Shown: piece by piece, positions 7,677-16,551 of the stretch | Numbering within the stretch: the stretch's first letter is position 1 | Layout: every line of letters starts with the position of its first letter | NCBI RefSeq assembly: GCF_001544835.2 | Contig: NZ_FCNX02000021.1 | Location: 1-64,000, forward strand | Origin: Caballeronia fortuita | GTDB taxonomy: Bacteria > Pseudomonadota > Gammaproteobacteria > Burkholderiales > Burkholderiaceae | Direction: 5' to 3' | Length of the DNA stretch: 64,000 bases | The notes under the pieces: generated by a model | Database searches by the model: none | The model's input: the letters and a program-made list of their open reading frames with translations, nothing else | What the model was told of the DNA's origin: nothing | Position numbers and translations under genes: made by a program

Positions 7677-9881
7677 ATGTCCTTCCTGTGTTTCGAGGCC
7701 GCTTCCTGCCGTCGTGATTCGACGTCCGCGCGCCATGTCCGTCTCGTTTTCGTGGGTGCGTTCGGGGCTTGCCTCTTTCCATCGTCGAGTGCGTCGGCCG
7801 CTGAAAACGATTTAGCCGCGCAACAACTCACGCCGATCATCGTCAAGGCGGAAAGGCAGCCCGCCCCCGAGCAGCGCACGCCGGTTGCCATGAGCGTCTA
7901 TGGCGATGCCTTCATCGAAAGCACCGGCGTCAGCGATATCAAATCCCTCGCCACGATCGCGCCCGACCTCAACTATGCGCAGGTGCAGACCGTCGTGCCG
8001 GTGCTTACGATCCGCGGCATCTCGAGCCGCGACACGACCGAGATCGCCGATCCGTCGGTGGTCGTCGTGACGGACGGAAGCTCGAACAATCGGCCGTATG
8101 CGCTGAACGGCACGCTCTACGATCTCGATCACATCTCCGTGCTGCGCGGTCCGCAAGGCACGCTGTACGGGCGCAACGCGGTGGGCGGCATCGTCGATAT
8201 CGTGACGGCGAAGCCATCGAGAACATTCGAGGGCCGCGCATCGGTCGATGCGGGCAACTACGCCGCACGCAATCTCGAAGCGATGGTGAACGTCCCTGTG
8301 AACGACGTGCTTCAGTTTCGCGTCGCGGCGATCTCGCGCCGCCATGACGGCTACGTGAACAACGCGCCGCAGGCCGACGGCGACGACGAGGACACGCGCT
8401 CGGGGCGTGTGTCCGTCGCGCTCGAACCGGTTTCGCATTTGCGCATGCTGTTCACCGCGCAACATACGACGCTGAAGGGCGTTGGGCCGGTTTCGCTCGA
8501 CATTCCCTATCTCTACGATGCGAACGGCAATCTCTCACACGACAAGCCGCCCTTTCCCGCCGATCCGCGCACTTTCACCTATGCGACCGCTCAATCGCAG
8601 AGCATCGAAGACACGGTCGCGCGCTGGAGCATCGCGTACGACTTTCCGGGTGTCGAACTCAGCTATGCCGGCAGCTACGACAACCTCACCTGGCGTCATG
8701 CCGCCGATAGCAGCCCGAGCTTCGCCGATCCGGTTTCGTATCGCCAGAACGAGTTTCCGAAGACGCAGACGCACGAAGTGCGCGTGAGCTCGCTGGGCGA
8801 TGAACGATGGTCGTGGCAGGCGGGCGTGTCGTATTTCCACGAGGCATCGTCGCTGTACAGCGCGAACGAGTCGCCGTTCGATGGCGGCGTCTTTCTGCCT
8901 ACGCTCGCGTTCGACTACGGCATCCGCACGACATCGACGGCGGCGTATGGCCAGTCGTCGTACTGGGTGACTGACAAGATCAGGCTGACCGCCGGCATGC
9001 GCGTCACGCACGATAAAAAGAGCCGCGACGGCGAATACTTCTTCGCGAATTCGAGCGAGCCGCCGTTCGACTATATCCATGTGCCGCAGAACGACTCGGG
9101 CTCGTGGTCGAAACCGACCGTCCACCTCGCGGCCGAGTACGCGCCGGCGTCGGCGATGATGAACTACGTGCGCTACGACACCGGCTACAAGTCGGGCGGT
9201 TTTTCTTCGTCGGGATCGTATGCGCCGGAGACGTTGCGAGGCATCGAAATCGGCACGAAGTCGTTGTGGAACGCGCAGCGCGTGCAGATCAACGCGAGCA
9301 TGTTCGACTACGACTACTCAGGCCAGCAGATCGCACAGCTCGTGCCGTTCGCGGACGGGCGCGTGGGCACGAAGATCGTCAATGCGGGACGCACGCACAT
9401 CTACGGCGCCGATGCGGATGTTCGCGCGCTGATCGATCCGGTCGGGCTCGTGACGCTGTCGGTGGCGTGGCTGCACGCGCGCTTCACCGAGTTCGCCGTC
9501 GACAACGGCAGCGGCCAGAACGTGCAACTGGCGGGCAACGCGCCGCCGCAAAGCCCGGCCTTCACGATCGGGTTCGGGCTCGAACATGCGTGGACGACAG
9601 ACGCGGGAAAGATCGTCGGCCGCGTGAACGCGAAGTTTCAGACGGGCCAGCACTTCACGATCTACAACTACGGCGACGATTATCAGCGGCCGTATCTGAC
9701 CGTGGACCTGTCGGCCGCCTGGCTACCGAACCGCAATAACGTCGAGCTGATGGCGTATGTGCGCAACGTGACCAACCAGCGGGTCTTCACGGCCGCCGAG
9801 GAATACACGTTCGACGACTCGTATCGATACGCTTTCGCGGCACCGCGCACGTTTGGCCTGAAGGCGACGTACTTCTGGTGA
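7677..9881 (+). CDS. TonB-dependent outer-membrane receptor
   Basis: Outer-membrane active-transport receptor, probably for an iron chelate or a small organic ligand. After the signal (cleavage near ASASA) comes a plug domain with PVLTIRGISSRD and the hallmark ISVLRGPQGTLYGRNAVGG, followed by a barrel of about 22 strands. The C-terminus ends in an aromatic residue (ATYFW), as needed for barrel insertion. The TonB box may be LTPIIVKAE just after the signal. The frame is open from a GTG at 7647; neither start has a good ribosome-binding site. Overall the plug resembles those of receptors in Sphingomonads and Burkholderiales. No TonB, ExbB or siderophore gene is adjacent, so the substrate is unknown. 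Confidence 0.9.
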   Translation: MSFLCFEAASCRRDSTSARHVRLVFVGAFGACLFPSSSASAAENDLAAQQLTPIIVKAERQPAPEQRTPVAMSVYGDAFIESTGVSDIKSLATIAPDLNYAQVQTVVPVLTIRGISSRDTTEIADPSVVVVTDGSSNNRPYALNGTLYDLDHISVLRGPQGTLYGRNAVGGIVDIVTAKPSRTFEGRASVDAGNYAARNLEAMVNVPVNDVLQFRVAAISRRHDGYVNNAPQADGDDEDTRSGRVSVALEPVSHLRMLFTAQHTTLKGVGPVSLDIPYLYDANGNLSHDKPPFPADPRTFTYATAQSQSIEDTVARWSIAYDFPGVELSYAGSYDNLTWRHAADSSPSFADPVSYRQNEFPKTQTHEVRVSSLGDERWSWQAGVSYFHEASSLYSANESPFDGGVFLPTLAFDYGIRTTSTAAYGQSSYWVTDKIRLTAGMRVTHDKKSRDGEYFFANSSEPPFDYIHVPQNDSGSWSKPTVHLAAEYAPASAMMNYVRYDTGYKSGGFSSSGSYAPETLRGIEIGTKSLWNAQRVQINASMFDYDYSGQQIAQLVPFADGRVGTKIVNAGRTHIYGADADVRALIDPVGLVTLSVAWLHARFTEFAVDNGSGQNVQLAGNAPPQSPAFTIGFGLEHAWTTDAGKIVGRVNAKFQTGQHFTIYNYGDDYQRPYLTVDLSAAWLPNRNNVELMAYVRNVTNQRVFTAAEEYTFDDSYRYAFAAPRTFGLKATYFW

Positions 9882-10143
9882 TCGTCGAAGCGTTGCTCGA
9901 TCGAAGATCGTCCACTGCGCATAGCGACACGGCACGATCGCCGCGCTGCGGTTGCTTGCGGCCGCAAACGTGCGATTCGCGGTGCGTCCACCGCTGCCGT
10001 GATTGCCACGCAGATGGTCGCAGTCTTGATCGATCGACTCGCAGCCTCGACGTTCTGCTCCGTATCGGGTATCGACCGTCGGGCTGCGATTTACCCGGTG
10101 CCTTGCAAGCGTCGTTCCTTCGAACCACGGCTGCATCGCGCGA

Positions 10144-11250
10144 TCAGTCTTCTTCGAAAAGATGCCGGTATTGATGCGGCTGCGAGCGCAGATACTGCTT
10201 CGGCGCACGCACCTGCGCACCTAGCTCCGCCGCGGCGTGCCACGGCCAGCGCGGGTCGTAGAGCGCCGTGCGCGCGAGCGCGATCATGTCGGCATCGCCC
10301 GTTCCGACGATGGCTTCCGCCTGCTCGATGCCGGTTATCAGCCCGACCGCGATGACGGGCATCCCGACCGCCTGCTTGACGGCGCGCGCGAGCGGCACCT
10401 GATAGCTCGGTCCGACCGGAATGTTCTGCGACGGATGGAGCCCGCCGCTCGATACGTGAATGGCATCGCAGCCGCGCGCTTCGAGCGCTTTGGCGAACGC
10501 GACGGTCTGGTCGATGTCCCAGCCGCCATCGACCCAATCGGTGCCGGACACGCGGATCGTCACGGGCCGATCGGCGGGAAACGCGGCCCGCACGGCCTCG
10601 AACACTTCGAGCGGGAAACGCATCCGGTTCTCGAGCGAACCGCCGTATTCGTCGTCGCGCCGGTTCGACAACGGCGACAGGAACTGATGCAGCAAATAGC
10701 CATGCGCCGCGTGTATCTGAATGAGATCGATGCCAAGACGCGCCGCGCGCGTGGCGGCCGCCACGAACGCGTCGCGGATGCGCGCGAGGCCGGCCGCATC
10801 GAGCGCGACGGGCGGCGCTTCGCCGTCCTCGTACGCCACGCTCGAAGGCGCTTCGGTCTGCCAGCCGTGCGCGTCGGCGGCGGGAAGCTGGGCTCCGCCT
10901 TCCCACGGCACATCGGTCGATGCCTTGCGTCCCGCGTGGCTCAACTGGATCGCGACCGGCATGTCCGACCATCGGCGGATGCCGTCGAGCGTGCGTTTTA
11001 TCGCCGCTTCGGTTGCGTCGTTCCAGAGGCCGACATCCGCATACGTGATGCGCCCCTCCGGCAGCACGGCAGTCGCTTCGATGGTAAGCAGCGCCGCGCC
11101 GGACAGCGCCAGTTGACCGAGATGAATCAGATGCCAGTCGTTCATGCAGCCGTCTTCGGCGGAGTACTGGCACATCGGCGCGATCACGATGCGATTGGCG
11201 AGGTTGAGACTACGCAAGCGCGCTGGTTGAAACAGAGCAGGCTGTGACAT
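10144..11250 (-). CDS. NADH:flavin oxidoreductase, Old Yellow Enzyme family (YqjM-like)
   Basis: FMN-dependent ene-reductase for activated alkenes or xenobiotics. The 368-aa TIM barrel begins with RIVIAPMCQYSAEDG and WHLIHLGQLALSGAAL. It has QLSHAGRKAS, then HAAHGYLLHQFLSPLSNRR and YGGSLENR, and ends with the phosphate-binding stretch (GDADMIALARTAL). PMCQYS with the Cys and the RHLFEED end are typical of the YqjM/xenobiotic reductase subgroup. The start at 11250 follows AAGGAG. It converges on the TonB receptor with a 262-bp gap in which no feature was recognised. Confidence 0.92.
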   Translation of the reverse strand: MSQPALFQPARLRSLNLANRIVIAPMCQYSAEDGCMNDWHLIHLGQLALSGAALLTIEATAVLPEGRITYADVGLWNDATEAAIKRTLDGIRRWSDMPVAIQLSHAGRKASTDVPWEGGAQLPAADAHGWQTEAPSSVAYEDGEAPPVALDAAGLARIRDAFVAAATRAARLGIDLIQIHAAHGYLLHQFLSPLSNRRDDEYGGSLENRMRFPLEVFEAVRAAFPADRPVTIRVSGTDWVDGGWDIDQTVAFAKALEARGCDAIHVSSGGLHPSQNIPVGPSYQVPLARAVKQAVGMPVIAVGLITGIEQAEAIVGTGDADMIALARTALYDPRWPWHAAAELGAQVRAPKQYLRSQPHQYRHLFEED

Positions 11251-11357
11251 GGATAGACTCCTTGGCAGTTGTGATGTCGCGGGGGGGGCGCGATTCATGT
11301 CGTCGTCGCCAGCAATGACTATTCCGTGCGACGTGAGTCGAGCGCGCCACGCGACCA

Positions 11358-12092
11358 TCACAGCAGCTTCGACAACACTGGCAGCAGCACGGGCACGACG
11401 AACGCGGTGAATACGCCGTTCAGCCCCATGCCGAGCCCGGCGAACGCGCCCATCTCTTCGCTGACCTGAAAGGCCCGCGCCGTGCCGATGCCATGCGACG
11501 CCACGCCGAGCGCGAAACCGCGCGCCTCGACATCGGAAACGCGCAGCACGTTGAGAATGCCCCGCGCGGTGACGGCGCCGAACACGCCCGTCGTGATGAC
11601 GAGCACTGCCGTGAGCGAAGGCACGCCGCCGATTTCCTTCGCGACGGCCATCGCGATGGGCGTGGTCGCGGACTTCGGCGCGAGCGATGCAATCGACTGA
11701 CGGGACGCCCCGAGCAGAGCCGCCACGGACACGGCGGAAACGATCGCGGTCAACGAGCCGGCGGCAAGACTGACGAGGATCGGCCATGCAAGCCGCTTCA
11801 AATTCGCCCATTGCCGATAAAGCGGCAACGCGAGCGCGACCGTGGCCGGCCCAAGCAGAAAATGCACGAACTGGGCGCCGTCGAAATAGGTTTCGTAAGC
11901 CGTGCCGCTCGTCTTGAGTACGACGACGACGATGGCCACCGAAATCAGCACCGGATTGGCGAGCGGATTGAAACGGCAAGCCGCGTAGATGCGTTGCGCG
12001 ATGAGATACGCGAGCAGCGTGATGGTGAGCCCGAGCAGCGGCGTGGCCGCCAGATAGACCCAGATCGCTCCGAAGCGTGGCGCCGGGATCAT
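11358..12092 (-). CDS. lrgB: LrgB/CidB-type membrane protein
   Basis: A 244-aa inner-membrane protein of the LrgB family, which works with LrgA in holin-like control of murein hydrolases or metabolite export. About seven hydrophobic segments are visible. The family signature is present as KSATTPIAMAVAKEIGG, with the later ASHGIGTARAFQVSEEMGAF. Its start overlaps the end of lrgA by 4 bp, so the pair is translationally coupled. No LytSR-type two-component system is adjacent. Confidence 0.92.
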   Translation of the reverse strand: MIPAPRFGAIWVYLAATPLLGLTITLLAYLIAQRIYAACRFNPLANPVLISVAIVVVVLKTSGTAYETYFDGAQFVHFLLGPATVALALPLYRQWANLKRLAWPILVSLAAGSLTAIVSAVSVAALLGASRQSIASLAPKSATTPIAMAVAKEIGGVPSLTAVLVITTGVFGAVTARGILNVLRVSDVEARGFALGVASHGIGTARAFQVSEEMGAFAGLGMGLNGVFTAFVVPVLLPVLSKLL

Positions 12093-12460
12093 GCGCGGTC
12101 TCCGTGTTCATGGGCGACGCGGCGCCGGCCGCGCAGCATCGCGCGCATGACGAGTGCGGTGACGATGATCGCGAGTGTGGTGCTGACCGCAACGGAGAGC
12201 ACGACGGCGAGCACGTCGCCGCGCAGCGCGTGCGCCGACACCATGATGCCGACACCCGCCGGCACGAACAGCAGCGACAGGTGCCTCAGCAATTCGAGCG
12301 CCGTGGGTTCCAGCGCGATCGCGGCGGCCGGACGCAAGGCGCAGTATCCGGCGAGCAGAAGCATGCCGATGACCGGGCCCGGGACCGGCAGGCTGAAGAG
12401 GTAGGAAAGCCCTTCTCCGAGACACTGGAAAACGAGCAAGGTAGCGATTGCGGCGAGCAT
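12089..12460 (-). CDS. lrgA: LrgA/CidA-type holin-like protein
   Basis: A 123-aa membrane protein with four hydrophobic segments and the LrgA/CidA features: PVPGPVIGMLLL near residue 27 and LLFVPAGVGIM near residue 65, with a basic C-terminus. The ATG at 12460 is chosen because AGGAG lies 8 bp upstream. A GTG three codons earlier would be too close to that site. It forms an operon with lrgB through an ATGA overlap. Confidence 0.9.
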   Translation of the reverse strand: MLAAIATLLVFQCLGEGLSYLFSLPVPGPVIGMLLLAGYCALRPAAAIALEPTALELLRHLSLLFVPAGVGIMVSAHALRGDVLAVVLSVAVSTTLAIIVTALVMRAMLRGRRRVAHEHGDRA

Positions 12461-12885
12461 GGGAAACACTCCTGGTGCATACGATGTTCATGCCTTGTTT
12501 CGGCAGCGGACGAAGCGTACCCGAGATGCTCGGGATGCGTGTGACCGGTCCGCATCGCGTACGGTTGAGACGCTCCAGCATGTCCTTTCGATGCGACGGA
12601 CTGTCCGTATCGATCTATACAAGCGTCGATCAGGTCGCCTTGTCCACGACATCAAGGTCGATAACGTCGTTAATAGAATGACAGGCCTTCGGCTGCGAAC
12701 TCGTCGCCTGTTGGTCTGTTCATGGCATATCTGTATGCGCGCACGCTCCACCGCATTCGTTATACCTACCGCGGCGATCAAGCCACGATCAGTGCAACGC
12801 GGCGATCGCTTCGTTGAAGGCAGAATGCCGCGAGCGAAATACAACATCGGCATTCCGCAAGCTCACCGGTTCTGACCGCACGCGC
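12461..12885. other. Gene-free stretch upstream of lrgAB
   Basis: About 425 bp in which no reading frame looks like coding and no RNA gene was recognised. The lrgA promoter should lie at the left end. The right end meets the intrinsic terminator at 12886-12913. Confidence 0.5.
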
Positions 12886-12913
12886 AAAAAGAAGCCCGCT
12901 GAAACGGCGGGCT
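12886..12913 (-). terminator. Intrinsic terminator, minus strand
   Basis: On the minus strand AGCCCGC and GCGGGCT pair with a 7-nt loop and are followed by TCTTTTT. The only candidate transcript upstream on that strand is the tiny ORF at 12939-13052 or a lost gene, so the source RNA is uncertain. Confidence 0.7.
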
Positions 12914-12938
12914 GAAGCCACGGAGAACGACGCGCCAT

Positions 12939-13052
12939 TCAAGGCGCATTTGCAGTATCGCGTTTTATCAGCACGTCGCGGCCGTACAGAACGCATCCCT
13001 GACTATCGTTCAGCACGCCGCGAGATTTCACGGCATGACGATTGCGGCTCAT
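12939..13052 (-). CDS. Possible 37-aa ORF before a terminator
   Basis: A short frame (start ATG at 13052) whose C-terminal part, with VLNDSQGCVLYGRDVLIKRD, has a protein-like composition. It ends 26 bp before a strong minus-strand terminator. No ribosome-binding site is clear and no family is recognised. It may be the 3' remnant of a longer gene. Confidence 0.25.
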   Translation of the reverse strand: MSRNRHAVKSRGVLNDSQGCVLYGRDVLIKRDTANAP

Positions 13053-13104
13053 CGCACATGCGAGATGCATCGCTTCGCTCGTCCGTTCGCACCGATCCGG
13101 GAGA

Positions 13105-13325
13105 TGAAGATGGCTCACGAAGCAAAGCTACGCGCGCAGTCCGGGCGCCTCGAACACCATCCGCAACTGAAGGCGTGTATCGATCAGCACCTGGAACACA
13201 CGCTCGGCCAGCAGAAGACCTTGGCCGAGTGCATCGAGCGGCTCGACGGTCAAGAGTCTCGCGGGAAAGATGATGTTGTTTGGCGCAAAGGCTGCTCGAA
13301 CTCATCCCTTCCATCTGGACCGCTC
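13105..13325 (+). pseudogene. Remnant of a DUF892 (YciE/YciF-like) ferritin-like protein
   Basis: An internal fragment of a DUF892 protein is readable: AKLRAQSGRLEHHPQLKACI followed by DQHLEHTLGQQKTLAECIERL, the helix pattern of these stress-related four-helix proteins. The normal N-terminal helix before it is missing. After residues DGQESRGKD the frame is lost, while LAGKMMLFGAKAA, resembling the next part of the family, continues in another frame from about 13258. The rest of the domain is absent. This is a truncated, frameshifted relic. Confidence 0.6.
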
Positions 13326-13414
13326 CGCGTCCAGACAGGACGCGAAGACGTAAGCCTTGCATGAAGCTTCGAATGTTCATTTATCCAGCCGTCCTTACCT
13401 AGCCGGAACACATC

Positions 13415-13918
13415 ATGAGCCAGTATTCCTCCACCGACGATCAGCAAGCGAAGGGCCACTCGCTCGCCCTCGGACTCGGATTCTTCAGCCTCGCATTGGG
13501 CACGGCCCAGCTGCTCGCGCCCCGGACCGTCGCCCGCATGTGCGGCGTGCGCGTCAGCCCTGATCTGGTCAGGCTGTATGGGCTGAGAGAGATTGCCTGC
13601 GGCATCGGCATACTTTCGTCGCGCGATCCGTCTCCGTATCTGATGGCCCGAATCGGGGGCGACGCGCTCGATCTGATGACGCTTGCGACGGCGCCGCGCG
13701 AACGCAGTCAGGGCGCGCATACGCGTGCGCTGGGCGGACTATTGAACGTCGCGGGCGTCACGGCTCTCGATGCGCGCGCGGTGACATCGCTGGCCGATGA
13801 GCGGGCGCGGCAGCGCAGCGAACGCTCGCAGTATTACGCCGAGCTTTATAGCGACCGTTCGGGCTTCCCACGTCGACCGGACGAAGTGCGCGGCGCGGCG
13901 AAAAGCGATGGCTCATAA
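13415..13918 (+). CDS. Small membrane-associated protein of unknown function
   Basis: A 167-aa protein with two or three hydrophobic segments (SLALGLGFFSLALGTAQLLAP about residues 16-36, GLREIACGIGILSS about residues 56-69, and a weaker one near 105-120) and a charged C-terminal tail rich in Arg, Ser and Tyr. The N-terminal pattern resembles the membrane segment of proteins annotated as cyclase/dehydrase in Burkholderiales, without the START-like catalytic part. Function unknown. It directly follows the DUF892 relic, a family that often sits among general-stress genes. Confidence 0.7.
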   Translation: MSQYSSTDDQQAKGHSLALGLGFFSLALGTAQLLAPRTVARMCGVRVSPDLVRLYGLREIACGIGILSSRDPSPYLMARIGGDALDLMTLATAPRERSQGAHTRALGGLLNVAGVTALDARAVTSLADERARQRSERSQYYAELYSDRSGFPRRPDEVRGAAKSDGS

Positions 13919-14312
13919 CGGCTGAAGGCGCTGGCAGCCACATGCCCTTCTCTCAGTAGCCGATCCATCGACAGGCCCGACTGTCGCCGGGCACCGTCCC
14001 GCCTTCGCCCAACCGCAACGTCGATTGCCAGGCACATAGGTCGCGCCTTCACTGACGAGCGTGCTGAAAGCCTCCATACGATCGATAGCTTCAGTGATCG
14101 ACATGTCGTCGCTTATCCGGACAGCCGGCCGCAAAAGCGACGACGAGATGTACGACAACGAGCCGCCGCCGCATCCCGCCGCCCGCGCCATCCGTATGGG
14201 TAAAAACGCGGCACCTATCGGAATAGCGATGAAGACAGGGACTGAACGACGCGGCACGATGCTATATTGCGCGACATGCTCAGCCAGGAGCACTGCGCGC
14301 CCCTTTATTCCC
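13919..14312. other. Gene-free stretch holding the sigma-operon promoter
   Basis: About 394 bp with no convincing gene on either strand. A TATATT sequence at 14262-14267, about 45 bp before the sigma-factor ATG, could be a -10 element. A minus-strand frame covers the whole stretch but has no ribosome-binding site and no recognisable domain. Confidence 0.4.
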
Positions 14313-14903
14313 ATGACGGATGACATTTCACGCAGCACCGGTTCTACGGACGACGTCGATCGCCAGCGCCGCGAGCGCGTGAATCGCTTGCTCCTGGACG
14401 TCGCCAAAGGTGACGAGCAGGCATTTGCCGCGCTCTACCGGGAGACGTCGGCGCGCGTGTTCGGCGTGATCGTGCGCATGATTTCCGACCGCGGCGAGGC
14501 CGAAGACATCCTCCAGGACGTCTACACGAGCGCCTGGCGGCGCGCCGATGCGTTCGATCCCGCGCGCGGCAGCGCGATCACCTGGCTCATCGCGCTCGGG
14601 CGCAACCGCACGATCGACCGCATGCGCCAGCATCGCGAGGAACCGCTCGGCGAGGACGAAGCACCCGAACTCGCCGACGAAGCGCCCACGCCCGCCGCAG
14701 CAGCCGAACTCAGCGAAGAACGGCGGCGCCTGGAGCGATGTCTCGAACGCCTGGAACCGCAGCAGAAGCGCGCGATCCGCGAAGCGTTCTTCACCGGCGC
14801 AAGCTACGCCGAGCTCGCGCAACGCCTCGCCGTGCCGCTCGGCACGATGAAAAGCTGGATTCGCCGTAGTCTCATGCTGCTCAAGACGTGCCTCGAACAA
14901 TGA
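14313..14903 (+). CDS. ECF RNA polymerase sigma factor (SigK-like)
   Basis: A 196-aa alternative sigma factor. Region 2 spans FAALYRETSARVFGVIVRMI, then DRGEAEDILQDVYTSAWRR and ITWLIALGRNRTIDRMR. Region 4 spans LERLEPQQKRAIREAFFTG, SYAELAQRLAVPLGTMKSW and IRRSLMLLK. Its gene overlaps that of an RskA-like anti-sigma factor by ATGA. It leads an eight-gene block of membrane-lipid enzymes, so these are the likely targets. No strong ribosome-binding site precedes the ATG; the frame is open upstream with Met at 14262 as a less likely start. Confidence 0.92.
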   Translation: MTDDISRSTGSTDDVDRQRRERVNRLLLDVAKGDEQAFAALYRETSARVFGVIVRMISDRGEAEDILQDVYTSAWRRADAFDPARGSAITWLIALGRNRTIDRMRQHREEPLGEDEAPELADEAPTPAAAAELSEERRRLERCLERLEPQQKRAIREAFFTGASYAELAQRLAVPLGTMKSWIRRSLMLLKTCLEQ

Positions 14904-15640
14904 ACACGCCCATCCGCGACGACGACGATCTGCGCTGCGCCGAGTACGCCCTCGGCGTGCTGGATGCGCAGGAGCGCGCGGCGTTCGAAGCCGACGCGTC
15001 GCGCGACGCGCGCCTGCAACGTGCGCTCGAAGCCTGGCAAGCGCGCCTGGCGCCATTGGCTCACGACGTCCGTGCAGTCGAGCCGCCTGCGCGCGTCTGG
15101 CTTCGCATACGCCGCGATCTCGGCCTCCTTTCGGCGCCAACCGAGGAAACGGCGCGCACCCGCACCGGTGTCTGGAACAACCTGAGCCTGTGGCGCTGGC
15201 TCACGATCGGCGTGAGCGCCGCCGCGCTCGTCCTGCTCGGCGTGAACTTCATGCCTTTGCGAGAGGCGGTCAAAACGCCGGCCACCGCGTCGGCTCCGGC
15301 GAGCTACATGGTCGCGACCATCGCCCGCAAGGACGGTGTCGCGCACTGGACGGCGACGCTCGACATGCAAAGCGCGCGCATGGTCGTCGTGCCTGCCGTG
15401 CTTTTGTCGATGCCTCGCGACCGCACGACGGAACTGTGGCTCATCCCGCCGAACGCGAAGCCGATTCCGCTCGGCGTCTTCCCATCTGACCATCCCGCGA
15501 CGATGACACTGCCGCCCGAAATCATGGCGCAGATGAGCGCGCAAGCCGTGCTCGCGGTCTCCGACGAACCGGCGGGCGGCTCGCCGACGGGCGCGCCGAC
15601 GGGCCCCATCCTCGCCACCGGCGCGATGCACACGACCTGA
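14900..15640 (+). CDS. Membrane-anchored anti-sigma factor (RskA-like)
   Basis: A 246-aa single-pass protein. The cytoplasmic N-terminal part (about residues 1-97) begins with the typical LRCAEYALGVLDAQERAAFE helix pair that binds the sigma factor. One membrane helix lies at about residues 99-117. The C-terminal domain (about 130-246) is an RskA-type domain with TTELWLIPPNAKPIPLGVF. There is no HxxxCxxC motif, so this is not a ChrR/ZAS-type zinc anti-sigma factor. It overlaps the sigma gene by 4 bp. Confidence 0.9.
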   Translation: MNTPIRDDDDLRCAEYALGVLDAQERAAFEADASRDARLQRALEAWQARLAPLAHDVRAVEPPARVWLRIRRDLGLLSAPTEETARTRTGVWNNLSLWRWLTIGVSAAALVLLGVNFMPLREAVKTPATASAPASYMVATIARKDGVAHWTATLDMQSARMVVVPAVLLSMPRDRTTELWLIPPNAKPIPLGVFPSDHPATMTLPPEIMAQMSAQAVLAVSDEPAGGSPTGAPTGPILATGAMHTT

Positions 15641-15758
15641 CTGCGCGGCCCGCACCGGCGGCTGTGCGAGCGCGAAGTCAGCGCGCGCCTCCATCATGCT
15701 GCATCCATTCATGCGCGACGTCCGTATAGGACGGTGAACGCACGTTCACGGAGTCCGC

Positions 15759-16535
15759 ATGCCCGTCCTCGTCACGATCGCCCTCGTTGCCGCCGGCCTT
15801 GTGCTGACGTTCGCCGCTGCATGGCTCTGGCAACTGCGCACGGAAAACGCCGGCATGGTGGACCCGCTCTGGGCCGCCACGCTCGGCGTCGTCGCCTTGC
15901 TCGTCGCCGTGTGCGGCACGGGCGCGGCGCTCAACCGCGCGTGCGTCGCGGCGGGCGGGCTGCTGTGGGGCGCTCGGCTCGCGCTGCATCTGTGGCGGCG
16001 CAATGCCGGCAAGCCGGAAGACCCGCGCTATCACGCGTTCCGCGAACGCTGGGGCGCGCATGCCGCACGCAACATGTTCTGGTTCTTCCAGCTGCAAGCC
16101 GTCATTTCGATGCTGCTCTGCGTCGCGTTCCTCGTGCCGGCCTACGCCTCCCCGGCGCGTCCGGCATCGGTCGCCGCCGCTATTGCAGTGTGGCTCGTCG
16201 CCGTGACGGGCGAAGCCCTCGCCGACCGGCAATTGAAGCGCTTCGCCGCCGATCCGGCGAATCGCGGCAAGGTGTGCCGCGCGGGCTTATGGCGTTACTC
16301 GCGGCATCCGAACTACTTCTTCGAATGCGTGCACTGGCTTGCCTACGCCGTGCTTTCGATCGGCATGCCGTGGGCCTGGCTCACGCTCGCGCCGCCTCTT
16401 TTGATGGCGTGGCTGCTCCTGAAGGTATCGGGCATTCCGATTCTGGAAGCGCGTCTCGCCGATACACGCGACGGCTATCGCGACTACATGCGCACTACCA
16501 GCGTGCTGATTCCCTGGCCGCCCAAACGCGCCTGA
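15759..16535 (+). CDS. DUF1295 (steroid 5-alpha-reductase-like) membrane protein
   Basis: A 258-aa polytopic membrane protein of the DUF1295 family, related to steroid 5-alpha-reductases and isoprenylcysteine methyltransferases. About seven hydrophobic segments are visible. The family signature is LWRYSRHPNYFFECVHWLAY near residue 175, followed by SGIPILEARLADTRDGYRDY. A reductase acting on a membrane lipid is plausible but unproven. It lies 118 bp after the anti-sigma gene and 16 bp before a methyltransferase gene. Confidence 0.88.
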   Translation: MPVLVTIALVAAGLVLTFAAAWLWQLRTENAGMVDPLWAATLGVVALLVAVCGTGAALNRACVAAGGLLWGARLALHLWRRNAGKPEDPRYHAFRERWGAHAARNMFWFFQLQAVISMLLCVAFLVPAYASPARPASVAAAIAVWLVAVTGEALADRQLKRFAADPANRGKVCRAGLWRYSRHPNYFFECVHWLAYAVLSIGMPWAWLTLAPPLLMAWLLLKVSGIPILEARLADTRDGYRDYMRTTSVLIPWPPKRA

Positions 16536-16551
16536 CCGGAGAACGACAACG

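Noticed and set aside
11281..11288. Run of eight G as a phase-variation tract
   Set aside because: It lies between genes, about 30 bp before the Old Yellow Enzyme start, with no sign of use in a reading frame; a sequencing homopolymer is as likely.
10144..12255. Single 703-aa minus-strand ORF
   Set aside because: The reading frame of the Old Yellow Enzyme gene simply stays open backwards through lrgB; only 10144-11250 is protein-like.
13913..14407. Minus-strand ORF over the gap before the sigma gene
   Set aside because: It overlaps the sigma-factor gene, has no ribosome-binding site and no recognisable family.
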